Assembly: GCA_000697475.1 (NCBI GenBank)
Contig: JNEU01000921.1
Span: 1-49,238 of the forward strand
Direction: 5' to 3'
Length of the DNA stretch: 49,238 bases
DNA from: Lichtheimia corymbifera B2541
Taxonomy: Eukaryota; Mucoromycota; Mucoromycetes; Mucorales; Lichtheimiaceae
The notes below the pieces were generated by a model. That model saw only the letters and a program-made list of their open reading frames with translations, searched no databases and was not told the DNA's origin. This document shows positions 1 through 10,917 of the stretch, piece after piece; the first letter of the stretch is position 1; every line of letters starts with the position of its first letter. The position numbers and the translations under genes were made by a program.

Positions 1-190
1 CCTGCGAACGATTGCCCTGCTTCAGTCCATCATGTCAATCCTAGAACTTCCTTGATTCGATTGTCTTTCACTGAATGGCAAGTACTTGGCATGTGCACTT
101 TACTGCAACAATACCCTTCTTTCTTGTTACTATGCCTCTGCTACAACCAGCCATAGCAGCAGCCGCTATATGCGAGATCATTATCCATTC
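1..190 (+). repeat. Dispersed coding-like repeat, truncated by the window start
   Basis: This stretch matches the minus strand of about 46940-47144. Both copies contain CCTGCGAACGATTG, a stretch ending GATTGTCTTT-ACTGAATGGCAA, and further weaker similarity. In frame 1 this copy reads PANDC-AS-HHV-P-T-LIRLS-TEWQ, and the other copy gives nearly the same peptide with mainly conservative or silent changes. That pattern suggests descent from a coding sequence. The frame closes soon after. I do not recognise the protein; a multicopy gene family or a transposon fragment are both possible. Confidence 0.55.
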
Positions 191-1416
191 TCTAGTTGCT
201 GCCTTTTGTCACGACTTGACATATCCTTCCTTCTTGCTTATATTCGCATATCTTGCTCTCTCCTTCTTGGCTACATCAGCATATTACAATACATTGGTTT
301 ATTGCTCCATCATATATTTAGAGATTTCACATATACATTGCTTATTGACTTTATTCATATTTATATCCGTCGATTCTTCATGCAATAAACCTCAGTCAGT
401 TAATATTGTCCTCTTGATCTGCGCTCTCTGCTTCTTGCTCGTATTCATCCTTAGCTTTGTGTCCATCACATCTGCCCTTGCCGACCAGTAGACATCTACC
501 TTTTACTCTTTCCTGTTTCCTGCTCTAGTCCTGTTGGAAAACACCTAGCACCTTTTCCACCACCCAAATCCCATTTCCTCACAACAACAGACAACACTAT
601 GTAGAAACAGCTTTGTTTACGTGTAGCAACATGTTGCTTCAATACATACAATACCTCGTGGATATTGATGTGGATCTGCATACTGTTTTGGTACATGAGT
701 ATCTCGCGAGGAAACTACATTGAAAGAGACGTGATTAAAAGAGTTAAATATCACAATGACAACCATGACAATGAAAGTAGTAGGATAACAATGAAGTCCT
801 TACGATCATCCGCTGAGCGATTCGAACAGTTATTCTATAAGAATATCCCACACATTGTTACTGGTTCACGTCCTTCATACATGTCGCTGATAAAATCAGC
901 ACTTTCCCTAACACATCAACTCGCGTCATTATTACTTGGATCCAAAAGCTCAAGTGAAAGATGCAATCTTTATTCCACTACCCACGTTGTTGCTTTTGCC
1001 AGCGTCCAACAATAAACTAGGGCCTTCATTGATGCCTACTCTAAAATCCATCAATGTCCACTGTCGTACCCACCCTATTAGGAACACGCTTCGTTCTCTT
1101 TTTCTATCCGATAGTGGACCACTCATTGGTGATAGCTCAATAAGAAGAATAGGATATCAATAAAGTAGCATCATTATCGAATGAGTCAATAACCTCCTGC
1201 CACTATCTCAACAAAAGTTACACGATGCAACACCTGGCAAGTATATATATAATATCCTACACACCTGCATCCTAATCCACCATATCCCCCAAGAGGTACA
1301 GAGAACAACAAGAAGAATGTTTATCATGGGTTGACAAATGTATATACACAAAGAAGATGGCTTAATGATCACGACTAGCAGTTCTCATGTATCCGGCACG
1401 TTCCTGTTTAAAATCA
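191..1416. other. Intergenic, no supported gene
   Basis: Pyrimidine-rich, AT-leaning sequence with short overlapping open frames on both strands and no recognisable domain. A plus-strand frame at 665-1015 and a minus-strand frame at 496-696 overlap and neither has convincing splice sites. The right part presumably holds the 3' region of the minus-strand gene that ends at 1417. Confidence 0.5.
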
Positions 1417-1892
1417 TCATGCATCAGCATCCCACATGAGCCATTTATCAACCCTGTTTCCACTTACCGAGCGCCAGCGCTTGTAATATGGTTTCAATGC
1501 AGCAGAGACGACCAGACCGCCTGTGAGAACAAGAAAGGTACATACTATGGCTTCATCCTTGTATGAATCACGCGCTAATAGAGTATCTCGTAAGTTGTAG
1601 GTGTTCTTCTGATACCCTATGTGACCCAACACATACCAAAGCATGAAGTCCTAAAGTCGTTACTTGGACACGTCTCATCGGCGATACCATCGCACAGGCC
1701 GTCTTGTACATTGTCGAGGCAGAATTGCTTGGTGCAGTTGCTGCACGGTTTGGAATCGAGTACAGGGACTTCAAAAATGGTGCTGTTGGAACCGCAAAAG
1801 CATTTACAAAAGAATATGGGATTGGCTGCTTGACATTGGAGTATGCACCATGCTGATAGTAGAACCCAGTAGATGAATGGTGTCGATGGCAT
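1417..1892 (-). CDS. Small Cys-rich secreted/membrane protein
   Basis: Two exons (1892-1637, 1574-1417) joined across a 62-bp intron with donor GTATGT and acceptor TATTAG give 137 residues. The start chosen at 1892 (MPSTPFIYWVLL) puts a hydrophobic signal peptide at the N terminus; an in-frame ATG 63 bp upstream would bury it. A Cys-rich luminal part follows (CKCFCGSNSTI, then CSNCTKQFC and further Cys). A membrane segment lies near residues 90-110 (IVCTFLVLTGGLVVSAAL), followed by a basic tail. The layout is that of a short type I membrane protein with a disulphide-rich ectodomain. I recall similar uncharacterised proteins in fungi but cannot name a function. An N-glycosylation sequon (NST) lies in the ectodomain. 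Confidence 0.7.
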
Positions 1893-2055
1893 TGAAAGGT
1901 GTTGTTGGTGGTGGTAGTGGTACAACTTGCAACTCACGCCGCCACTTAGTCTCACCCCCGCTCAATTATATGAACCCACCATCCCTCCCAATTACCTTGA
2001 CAACATTTACCAAACGATATAAAAGATCTTTTTATAGTAATAAAAGAGTATAAAT

Positions 2056-3003
2056 CTACAATTTAAGAACTGACATGCGCCTAAGGAGTGTACAAGTGGT
2101 GTCGCTGTAATAGCGAAATACTGTGCGATAAGTGCTTGTCAATTTTTCGACGGGATCTGGGTATAAGGATGCTGTTTCAGCCAAACATTGGCAAAGGTCG
2201 TCAAAGTACTCCATGGAAGGTGGAAGCACCCATTCAAGTATCAAGATCTCAATATTAAGTAATCCTTCAACCAGTGCCTGAATACTGTCGATTGGAAGCA
2301 TATCATCCACGTAGGCAAGGTCAAGATGGCGTACATGTTTTAAGCCAAGACTTGTCAAGGTATCAATGTCTTCTTGTAGCAGCAAAGAATCTTGAATGGC
2401 GGCGCATAGTGAAAGATAAGGTCTCGTATGAACGGCAAGGCGAGTACATCCAGGAAAGGGATAAAGAAGAGCGTAAAGCAAAGAGGAGTTGCCAGGTCGA
2501 TAATGAAAGAGTTTGACAGCACCAGTGAAGCAGGCACCTCCACCAGTGACCATGGCTTTGTTTGGACTGCAAATGGCACCATCGGTTACAGCATCAAATT
2601 CCAGCGTGATGCTGCATATGTTTGGGAATTGAGTAAACATGACAGCTACAACCACATCAATGTGCCGACGAGGGTTCTTTTTAAAAGAATCCTCTCCCAG
2701 TAAATCCCATCCTGAAAAGATATGGTCCAGCATAGCAAACTTCGCAAGTGTGCGTTCCGAGCCTTGGCTAATGTTGATTTTACGAACATGTCTTCGAGCA
2801 CGGTCAAGCCATAGTGGGTGGGCAATGAGCTTGGATGATATATTAAAGAGAGCATTGGGTTCGACGAGACAAAGGTCTTGGTATATCATGGGTAGAATGG
2901 CATTGTAACAGTGATGGCATGTTTGGGCCAAGGCACCTAGTGTACTAGGCGGAAGAAACAATGCAATACCCCACAATAATTCTGCAGGAAGATGATCAAA
3001 CAT
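2056..3003 (-). CDS. F-box protein with probable leucine-rich repeats
   Basis: Single exon, 315 residues from the ATG at 3003 (MFDHLPAEL). An in-frame extension to 3084 would only add a hydrophobic stretch before the F-box. Residues 1-45 (FDHLPAELLWGIALFLPPST, then LAQTCHHCYNAILPMIYQDL) match the F-box pattern that binds Skp1 in SCF ubiquitin ligases. The rest contains spaced Leu-rich motifs (VRHLDLAYVDDM, NIEILILEWVLPP) typical of irregular LRRs that select substrates. Such F-box/LRR proteins are numerous in Mucoromycota and the substrate cannot be inferred. It lies 52 bp downstream of the Lon stop codon region, on the same strand with its own short intergenic space. Confidence 0.8.
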   Translation of the reverse strand: MFDHLPAELLWGIALFLPPSTLGALAQTCHHCYNAILPMIYQDLCLVEPNALFNISSKLIAHPLWLDRARRHVRKINISQGSERTLAKFAMLDHIFSGWDLLGEDSFKKNPRRHIDVVVAVMFTQFPNICSITLEFDAVTDGAICSPNKAMVTGGGACFTGAVKLFHYRPGNSSLLYALLYPFPGCTRLAVHTRPYLSLCAAIQDSLLLQEDIDTLTSLGLKHVRHLDLAYVDDMLPIDSIQALVEGLLNIEILILEWVLPPSMEYFDDLCQCLAETASLYPDPVEKLTSTYRTVFRYYSDTTCTLLRRMSVLKL

Positions 3004-3170
3004 GTGAGAAAGAGATATATGTGCGTAGAAAACAAAGCAAAGAATAGGCTTTAATTTATTGCTCCAGTTTAGAGTCAGGAACAACCGAACGTCTGAAACA
3101 ACAGCAATTAATTGGATTCAAACGAGGGAACGAATTATATTGAAAGAAAAAGAAGTAAGCTCTATGATAA

Positions 3171-6100
3171 TTACAATCGACATTCAAAAGGTCGAATATC
3201 CATTGGGTCAAGTAGTTCAGTAGCTTCAAGGGCATCCCAAATAGTACGAGCATATACCAATGTTAAATCATGCTTGATTTCCTTTGGTATATCCTTCTCC
3301 ACATCTCGACGGTTTCGGACTGGAAGAATGATCTTGCGTATGCCCGCTCGGTGAGCTGAAATCACCTTTTCCTTGATACCTCCCACTGGTTGAACCTGGC
3401 CACGTAAGGTAATTTCACCCGTCATGGCTGTCGTTTTGGATACGGTCTTGTTTAATAGCAATGAAACAATGGAAACTGCCATGGTGATTCCAGCTGATGG
3501 ACCATCCTTCGGCACAGCACCATTTGGCATGTGAATATGCAAGTCGGTATCAGCCAAAAGTTCCTGCTTTGGCGAGCTTGTCACCTTTAAGGTATATGCA
3601 TTGGCCTTGACCCAAGATGCAGCAATATAAGCAGATTCCTTAATCACATCACCCAAGGATCCTAGCCCATACATATATAAGCCCATGTGATCATCACACG
3701 TTTATGGTATGTTTACCTGTCAAAGTCAATCGTCCTTTTCCTGGCATCATGGTGGTCTCAATCCGAAGCACATCCCCAACTCCACTTTGTGCATAAGCAA
3801 GACCTGATACAACACCGGAAACAGCGTGCTCACCATGAACTGTCTCACGTTCGAAATAAGCGGGCTTGATGAGATGCATTGTTAGTCAAATGCCATCCTG
3901 TCTCATCCCTTGATAATAGCACTACTTACTCCAAGAATATCCTGCACATCCTTTTTTTCAATAATACTTTTGAATCCTTCCGTGTCCCCTTTTGATTCGA
4001 GCATATTGGCATATTCATGGCATTTGAAGCGACATATACTGGCAAGGCATCGGTCAAGGTTTCGTACGCCACTCTCTTGTGTAAATCCATCACAAATGTA
4101 CTGCAGCACGGTATCGTCAATAGAGAGATCAACATTCTCAAGACCATGTGCCTTGATTTGCTTTTGCCACAAGTAGGATCGAGCAATGTGGATCTTTTCA
4201 TTGGACGTATAACCCTGAAGCTGCACAACCTCCATACGATCAAGCAAAGGACCGGGGATAGAATCCATCGAGTTTGCTGTGGCAATAAAAAGTACTTTGG
4301 ATAAATCGAAAGGGATGTTCATGAAATGATCCATAAATGTTGAGCTTTGTGCAGGGTCAAGCACTTCGAGCATGGCAGCAGCTGTTTAAAACCATTATCA
4401 GAAAACGGTGTCTCGATAGTATCCTAGCCAACACTATACTTGCCTGGATCACCCTGAGCCGAGTTTTGAACCATTTTGTCAATCTCATCTAAAAAAAGTT
4501 GTGTCGGTGTAACTATAATCATGCATGCACCACGCATGAATTCCTCCCCCTGTATTTACCTAACAAGACGACGGGGTTCTTGACACCACATTTCCGCATC
4601 CCATTAATGAGTAACCCAGGCATGGCTGCCACATAGGTTCGGCGATGTCCACGGATATCAGCTTCATCACGAATACTCCCCAGTGAAATACGATGAAACT
4701 TGCGTTGCAGAGCTGTAGCAATCGACTTTGCTAATGTTGTTTTACCCACACCAGGCTATTATAACCCATTTAATAATGATCCTTTTATCAACGCATCCAT
4801 ATCTTACCGGACCAACAAAGCAAAGAATAGGTGGGCTGAGATCGCGTTTGACCTTGATGACGGAAAGGTATTCCAAGATGCGACGCTTGACATGTTCTAG
4901 GCTATTGCATAAATGTTTGTGTGTGAGTACCTTCATACGCCACCCTTATCATGGATGATGACGATCCTTACCCATAATGATCCTCATCAAGTCGATCTCG
5001 TGCCACTGCGATATTGACAATTTGCTCCTCTTCCATGTGCGTATCATTCCATGGCAATGTGGCCACGACCTCAAGATATGATCTCAAAACGCCCGATTCA
5101 GGTGATGACGGAGTAAGTTTACGGAGGCGTTTAATGTCCCTGCTAACACTGGTCCTTGCTTCGCGTGGCAAATTGGCATTATTGAGTTGCTCCACAAGCT
5201 CAGCCAATTCATCATCATCATCATCCGAGGGCAAAGCTACCGAGAACGCACCATCCATATCTGCTGCTGCTGGATCCCCAGAAGATGCCTTTTTGTTGTT
5301 GTTGTTATTGTAACGTATAGGTCGTGCTGTTAATGTATTAAACTAAAGAAGAATTGGTGTTTGAGCCTTTTTATTTCTGTTTTTGGCACCTTGGTATATT
5401 AACTTACCTGATGTCGTAAATAAAACTCGCGCCTTTTCTTGTCAAGTTCTTCTTGAATATGGTATTCTTGTTCTCTCAAGGCCTAAATTTAGGTGATTAC
5501 ACAAGGGAGAGTGTGTAAGATAATATAGTTTTCATGCATGGAAGGTTCCCACTTTTTACCTGCAGCTGGCAGCTGACTGCTGCTACACCCACTTGTGAGC
5601 GGGATACCAGATCTGTTGTTTCCAATGCACGTAGCTTCTCTTGCATGGTTGATCCAGAGATACACAAAAGCCAATCTACCATTCTTGACACGGATCCATA
5701 TGTGGTGGCTCGCTGCAGTTCTCCCAACACTGCATCAGGAATACCAATGTCACGCATCCGAGATAGGTACTCTTGACACAACTTGCGCAAATTCTTGGCT
5801 TGTGGATGATTGTTATCCTCTTCTTGTAATGTAGGGTGATGCTCTAGCCTTGCTTCAAATGCATGTCCATCGATGGTAGTGATATCTTGAATGTGGGATC
5901 GACATATGCCTTTGACGCGTACCGAGAGTGTATGGGGAAGCGTGTTGTCAACAGCAAGGATTTCAGCAGTGCATCCAAAATGAAAGAGTTGAGAGAGATC
6001 AAGAGTAGTAGCAGGCATCATTTGCAAGGAACCAGTGGTCGTCGTCGTGTTGGATGATGATGACTTTGTGGGATCCAAAGGTACGCAGACAATGTAGGAG

Positions 6101-6237
6101 CCTTTGCCAGTAGCAGCCAGATTGGATGAGATCCGATGAGCATCCTCTTGACTCAACATGAGATCTGTTACAATGGATGGTAATAGTACAGAGTCGAATA
6201 ATGGAAGAATGGGTAAATTGGATGGGATGGCCATCAT
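3171..6237 (-). CDS. Lon protease, peroxisomal type
   Basis: Nine exons: 6237-5560, 5482-5408, 5342-4972, 4901-4808, 4755-4560, 4488-4444, 4381-3930, 3864-3717, 3661-3171. They sum to 2550 bp, or 849 residues. The order is LON substrate-binding domain (residues 1-220, starting at once with [15 protein letters not shown]), helical region, AAA+ ATPase with Walker A GPPGVGKTT (about 404-412) and DEIDK, then the S16 protease domain. The catalytic dyad is Ser742 (PKDGPSAG) and Lys785 (GGIKEK). No mitochondrial presequence is visible. The protein ends CRL, a match to the PTS1 consensus [SAC][KRH][LM], so the peroxisomal Lon2/Pln class is likely. Intron 6 (4382-4443) must use a GC donor. A transposon sits 48 bp upstream of the ATG. 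Confidence 0.93.
4382..4443 (-). other. GC-AG intron in the Lon gene
   Basis: The only donor that joins GDP to [10 protein letters not shown] in frame is CCAG|GCAAGT, with acceptor AAACAG. Using the nearby GT shifts the frame out of the conserved Lon motif. The intron is 62 bp. Confidence 0.85.
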
Positions 6238-6351
6238 GTGGTTGTGGTTGTGGTTGTGGTGGTATAAAGTATAAAAAAGTGTGAATAGGGGTCCTCACGA
6301 TTATTTCGATTCGAGTTTTCGGCATAATCGTACAATTATTCAGTATGTGGG

Positions 6352-6400
6352 AATCGAATCGAATCGAATCGAAAAATCGAAAAATCGAAAAATCGAATCG
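6352..6400. repeat. Left subterminal TCGAA/TCGAAAAA tract
   Basis: Tandem GAATC units pass into three AATCGAAA units just inside the left end of the hAT-like element. The counterpart is at 6960-6990. Confidence 0.8.
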
Positions 6401-6959
6401 TACAAATCGTCGGTTGGTAGGTGGTCTGCTGGGCTACCCAAATGCTGCTTGTAGTGCTAGGTGTGTAGCATTGCAGGTCCTATATCAATCGTTCATATAT
6501 AAAGTTAACAAGCTACTATATAGGATGCATGAAGATCGTCTTACATACAGTGAAGAGATATTCGTTGATCAAAGACTAACGATGTCGGTCGTCGAGATAT
6601 CTTGCGTTTATATACATACACCTAAATTACGCTAAAGCTATATCGTATCTAAGACATCGTCTTCTATAATATCAGTGAAACTAGCGTATCTTGTAGCTGT
6701 CAATGCTACAAGGTGGCTGCTGGTCAAATGTCACTAGTAAACGATAGTGTATATCTCCCGTGTAGATAGCTATGTATCTCCGCATTCCCATTCGCAGTAT
6801 CCATTAAGTAGCCATAGCATAGCGAAGCAGCATTAGTATTACTTATTGTTTATTACATATCATATATATAACTATTAGTATTATTGTAAACTTAAATCCT
6901 TACTCGATTCTTCGATTCTTGCAAATAATCGATGCTCGATTATATCGATTTTCAACATG

Positions 6960-6990
6960 CAATCGAATCGAATCGAATCGAATCGAATTG
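6960..6990. repeat. Right subterminal AATCG tract
   Basis: Five consecutive AATCG units followed by GATTTTGTCGATTTTGCG mirror the left tract of the same element, in inverted arrangement. Confidence 0.8.
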
Positions 6991-7468
6991 CGATTTTGTC
7001 GATTTTGCGATTATTATGAGGACCCCTAAGTGTGAATGCATGAGCGCAACTCCTTGGGCGTGGTTTATATACGATGTAATCAAGGGGTGTGCGTATGGTG
7101 TGTCTCTTTCAAAAACATTTAAATGAATCAGCCTTGGCACATGCGTGATGATATGCAATGTTCTGCTGCTGCTGTGTTGTTTATATTCTCCTTATATGCT
7201 CTTCATTCCCCCATTTCCACAACAACAACCCCTGAGCCGATGCTTTGGACAGAGAAGAGAAAAAGGGCCCCCATTTGATGATGCCAATCAACCAGTAAAT
7301 TGGTCCACGCACACACATTTGTTTGAATTGGTCATGTTTGTCAATAAAAGAGGAGAAATGTACTGCAAAACAATGCATTGGCGGGGAATTGCGTATCTCG
7401 TGACAGGTGCTACTACACTGTGCATTTGTTGTATCTTCTCTTTAAGCATATCCACTTTTTGTTGTATT

Positions 7469-8713
7469 ATGGGTCGACACGACGACTCTTCGCCTGATAG
7501 TCGCTCGCCTTCTCGAGATAGGACAAGAGCCTCACGCCACCGCTCATCCGACCGACATGGCTCACGTAGATCCGTTTCACCTCGTCCAAGTAGACGTCGT
7601 CACCACCGCCACGACGATTCTGAAGCCGATTCCGATAGAGAACACAGACGTCGACATCGTCACCGTAGCGAAAGGTACAGTGTTGGCATCGCTTGCTTGG
7701 GTCTTGTTCTCATGCATTGGGGTAACAGGAAACGTCGGCGTTCAGTGTCATCTGATAGCAGCGCATATTCTTCCTCGTCCGATGAAGACGATCGCCGTAA
7801 ACGACACAAGAAGTCCAAAAAGAGTAAAAAGAGCAAGGTAAGAGTCTCTGGGGATGATGGATTGGTTGAAAGAAAAGAGAGAAGCTCATTGTTTGATTCA
7901 TGTAGAAAAAGTCCAAAAAGAAAAAGAAAAGCAAGCATTCTGTGGGTGATAAATGGGGCAAGTATGGTATCATTCATGAATCAGAGTAAGTAATTGTGTG
8001 GGGTGATATAGCCATGGTAAAGTCCACTATGCTCATTGCGTGCTCCTATAGCATCTTCACTAAGGAAGCGGTAAGCAAGGATAATAGATAAATCCATCTC
8101 AACCTCTCATGATTCTTATAGGAATTTGAAGCATGGCTCCTCGAAGTGAAAAAGGCTGATATCCTGACCATTCCTAATTCAAAGCGCAAGGAAATGTTTA
8201 TCGATTTCATGGATGGTAAATATCTCTCAAATGGCATTTATAATACTGTGATGGGCTAATTGATCCCATAGATTACAATACGGCAACAATGCCACATGAA
8301 AAGTAAGGATGGTGATGATGGATGACCAATGGATCATTGAATGATGGAATAGATATTACAACCTTTCACGCTGGGAAGCTCGTCAACAAGCCATTCGTAT
8401 GGGCGAAGCACCTCCACCTATTGCTGAAGGCACCGTCAACTTGAAAAAGGATGAGGAGCAATTAAGGTAAAAAGTGGGAGAAAGAGCAAGGTGGATCATG
8501 TATCGGTAACACGTGATTGGGACGCATAGATTGCAACATCGACAAGCAGCTCGAGCTGCAGCATCGAGACAACCCGCCTTGTCATTATCCAAGGACCAAT
8601 TGGATGAGCTCACCAAGGTCAACCGAGAGCGTGTTCAAGCTGACAGACTGCGTAAAATGGGCCTTACCCCGAAGGAAGGAATGGGTGTGCGTTATGAATA
8701 CGAGCCTTTGTAA
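7469..8713 (+). CDS. SCI1-like nuclear protein with SR/Lys-rich N-terminus
   Basis: Eight exons: 7469-7674, 7729-7837, 7906-7985, 8052-8070, 8122-8215, 8272-8302, 8353-8466, 8530-8713. The total is 837 bp, 278 residues. The start is the ATG of MGRHDDSSPDSRSPSRD; the open frame runs further upstream but reads like 5' leader. Residues 1-115 are Arg/Ser/Asp- and Lys-rich, like splicing-speckle proteins. Then comes WGKYGIIHESD, EFEAWLLEVKKADI and DYNTATMPHEKYYNL, the signature I associate with the Style cell-cycle inhibitor 1 (SCI1) family of eukaryotic nuclear proteins. The C-terminus is Arg/Ala-rich and ends GMGVRYEYEPL. A role in nuclear RNA or cell-cycle control is inference. The first intron is 54 nt and lacks an in-frame stop. 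Confidence 0.72.
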
Positions 8714-8880
8714 TTTCCACTTGTATAAACTTCCATTTGATTCTTAGCAAGGATAAGCTCTAGAATACAATGACATTCAAAAAGACTTGAAGACAATTCA
8801 CAAATGATGATATTTTTGCTGTTGATGAATGCATAAAGGAAAATGAAAGGGAAAATGCACAATATTCTACGATAGACATC

Positions 8881-10917
8881 CTACAACAAAAAGGCACCAG
8901 TAAAAGCGGCAACCGGGGATCCGGTCACACGTGGTATACTCCATCCAACAGCCGACATCTCTTCTGCTGATCCAGCAACATCAACGTGCGTATAACCAAT
9001 AGGTTCCTTGCTATCCAAACCATGCTTGTCAAGACCAGATGCAATAAGCATGAAACCAGCAGGATACTGATGGCCACGGTTCGTCATGGTGCTAGGCTTG
9101 TCATTGGCTTGAACAACATCCTCGGCAGATCGACCAGGTTGCACCACCTCAACATCCTCACGACGCAAAGTCGATACTTCGAAAGGATCGGCCAAGGTAT
9201 GACCAGCATCAAAGATACGCTTGCTAATCTTGTTTCGTCGTGCAAAGCCGTTATCAAGGGCAATACCATAGCCATCATAGGCACGAAGAGCATGGCCAGT
9301 AAGGGTGGCAACAGTAAAGAGGAAGCTGGGTGCCTTTGAAGAAGGAGTGTTTGCTTGTTTATCTTGAACGACTTGTTCCTTGAATTGACACAAAAGATCG
9401 GTCATCACCATACGACCCTCGGCATCGGTGTTACCAACCAAGACTATACAGGAGATCCTTAAGTACTTGCCCTGTGCAAATAACCCAAATTCAGACATAC
9501 CTCGAGTGCCGTTACGCGAATAAATGACTTCATCACTGACATAAGAGTCAGCGCCAACTGAGTTGCGAACAAGGGAGAGACCTGCACGGACATTGACGTT
9601 TTCAGGAGCCAGCATGCTCACAGTCTTCATGAAGCCAGCCACAGCAGCAGCACCACACTTGTCACGGGACATACCTAAACGATCACACACACGTCAATCA
9701 CACCATCCATCCCACGCTGTCATATCCCTTTTTGCTTACCGCGCATATGACCACTGCACTTGATATCGGCTCCACCAGTATCGTAGGTGACACCCTTGCC
9801 AACAAAGTAGAGGCTATATGATCCCGCTTGTCAGCATGTCACATATATCATAGTCATCACTCATACTACTACTCACTTTTCCTTGACCTTGCTTTGATCA
9901 GCCGACTTGTATTCGAGATGCACAATACGAGGATGATGACGAGCAACTATAGTATAGAATGCATGTCAGAAACCCAACTCACTCACAAAATCCTTCATTA
10001 TCATGATACCATACCTGCCAAACTGGCGCGAGTAACAGCATGTGCCAAAGGATATTCCTTTTTGATGGTATCGACATCATCGACCACGGTCATCTTGATG
10101 CGGGAATCGTTACCAAAGACCTCATTCAAGTACTTGACAACATTGATTGGCGACATACGCTCAGGATCAGGGGAACCGATATCTATATCATATACGCGTC
10201 AATCAACATGTGATCCTCCCCTTCATCCATCATCTTGCATTTATCCCCCATTACCTTTAGAGACACGACGACCCATTTCAATAGCAGACACCTGACGGAT
10301 GACATTGTCGACCTGAGCATCGTTCAAAGAAGTAGCAGCGATGACACCCAACTTGCTAAAGACAGCGATAGGCTTGTTGACACGAGTAGCATGTTCACGA
10401 ACGTCGATGGGTTCATAGCTGGCTTCCAACATGCCCAACATGGTAACTTCCAAGAACTGCTTATAATCATCGGCATCTTCAAAGGTCCAGGCAAGGTTGG
10501 AGGCATTGGCAGGAGCATCGGCAAAATACACCAAGGGAGAAGACATACCGGCCTTGAGAGCACGTTGACCAGCGGCAAAAGCAGCGTCTAATAGTACACA
10601 TATATAAGTCTTGTGTCTCTTTGTGTTTGGCATCACTTACCCTTGAAACGACGCACATCGTCAAAGTCATTGTTAATGGAACCCAAAGGAGCCAAGAGCA
10701 CACGTTCACTAGGGATCTTGGATTCAGGAACAACCAATTGCAAGGCATCGCCAAAAGCAGCATCGGCAGCAAGGTGGGCTTTGACACTAGGGACGACACT
10801 TTCAAGACTCTTTTTGTCGGCGAAGAAGATCACGGTGCCATCATATTGAGAGCCGATATCGCTAAGGAGCTTGGCAGGTTCAGAGCCGGTGTGAATGGCG
10901 AGTTGTGGCAGTTCCAT
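8881..10917 (-). CDS. M17 leucyl aminopeptidase family protein
   Basis: Seven exons: 10917-10641, 10587-10255, 10182-10015, 9946-9877, 9813-9740, 9674-9501, 9443-8881. The total is 1659 bp, 552 residues. The N-terminal domain is the divergent M17 regulatory domain. The catalytic domain shows GKGVTYDTGGADIK (Lys and Asp metal ligands), MSRDKCGAAA, and the M17 signature NTDAEGRM near residue 369. It resembles the animal W07G4.4-type branch more than bacterial PepA, judged from the spacing and the N-terminus. It should be a cytosolic di-zinc aminopeptidase removing N-terminal residues from short peptides; no signal peptide is seen. The ATG at 10917 sits in AAACATGG. It converges on the SCI1-like gene, with 167 bp between stops. 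Confidence 0.9.

Larger units (their letters stand above)
6278..7036. mobile_element. hAT-like non-autonomous DNA transposon (MITE) with 8-bp target duplication
   Basis: The element spans 6286-7028 (743 bp). Its ends are perfect 12-bp inverted repeats, TAGGGGTCCTCA and TGAGGACCCCTA. It is flanked by a perfect 8-bp direct repeat AGTGTGAA at 6278-6285 and 7029-7036. An 8-bp target duplication and ends beginning TAGGG fit the hAT superfamily. Subterminal regions hold many copies of TCGAA/ATCGAAA in both orientations (6350-6400 and 6920-7005), like the subterminal motifs that hAT transposases bind. No transposase frame is present, so mobilisation would need an autonomous partner. It sits in the divergent promoter between the Lon gene and the SCI1-like gene. 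The perfect duplication suggests recent insertion. Confidence 0.85.

Noticed and set aside
75..491. 138-residue hydrophobic plus-strand frame at the left end
   Set aside because: T-rich DNA gives hydrophobic translations in any frame. There is no domain, and the first 100 bp belong to the repeat in a different conserved frame.
665..1163. Two overlapping plus-strand frames (116 and 75 residues)
   Set aside because: They overlap in different frames with similar composition. There are no splice sites or motifs to favour either.
6286..7028. CRISPR-like or satellite interpretation of the TCGAA tracts
   Set aside because: The tracts are short simple repeats confined to the inside ends of a bounded transposon with target duplication.
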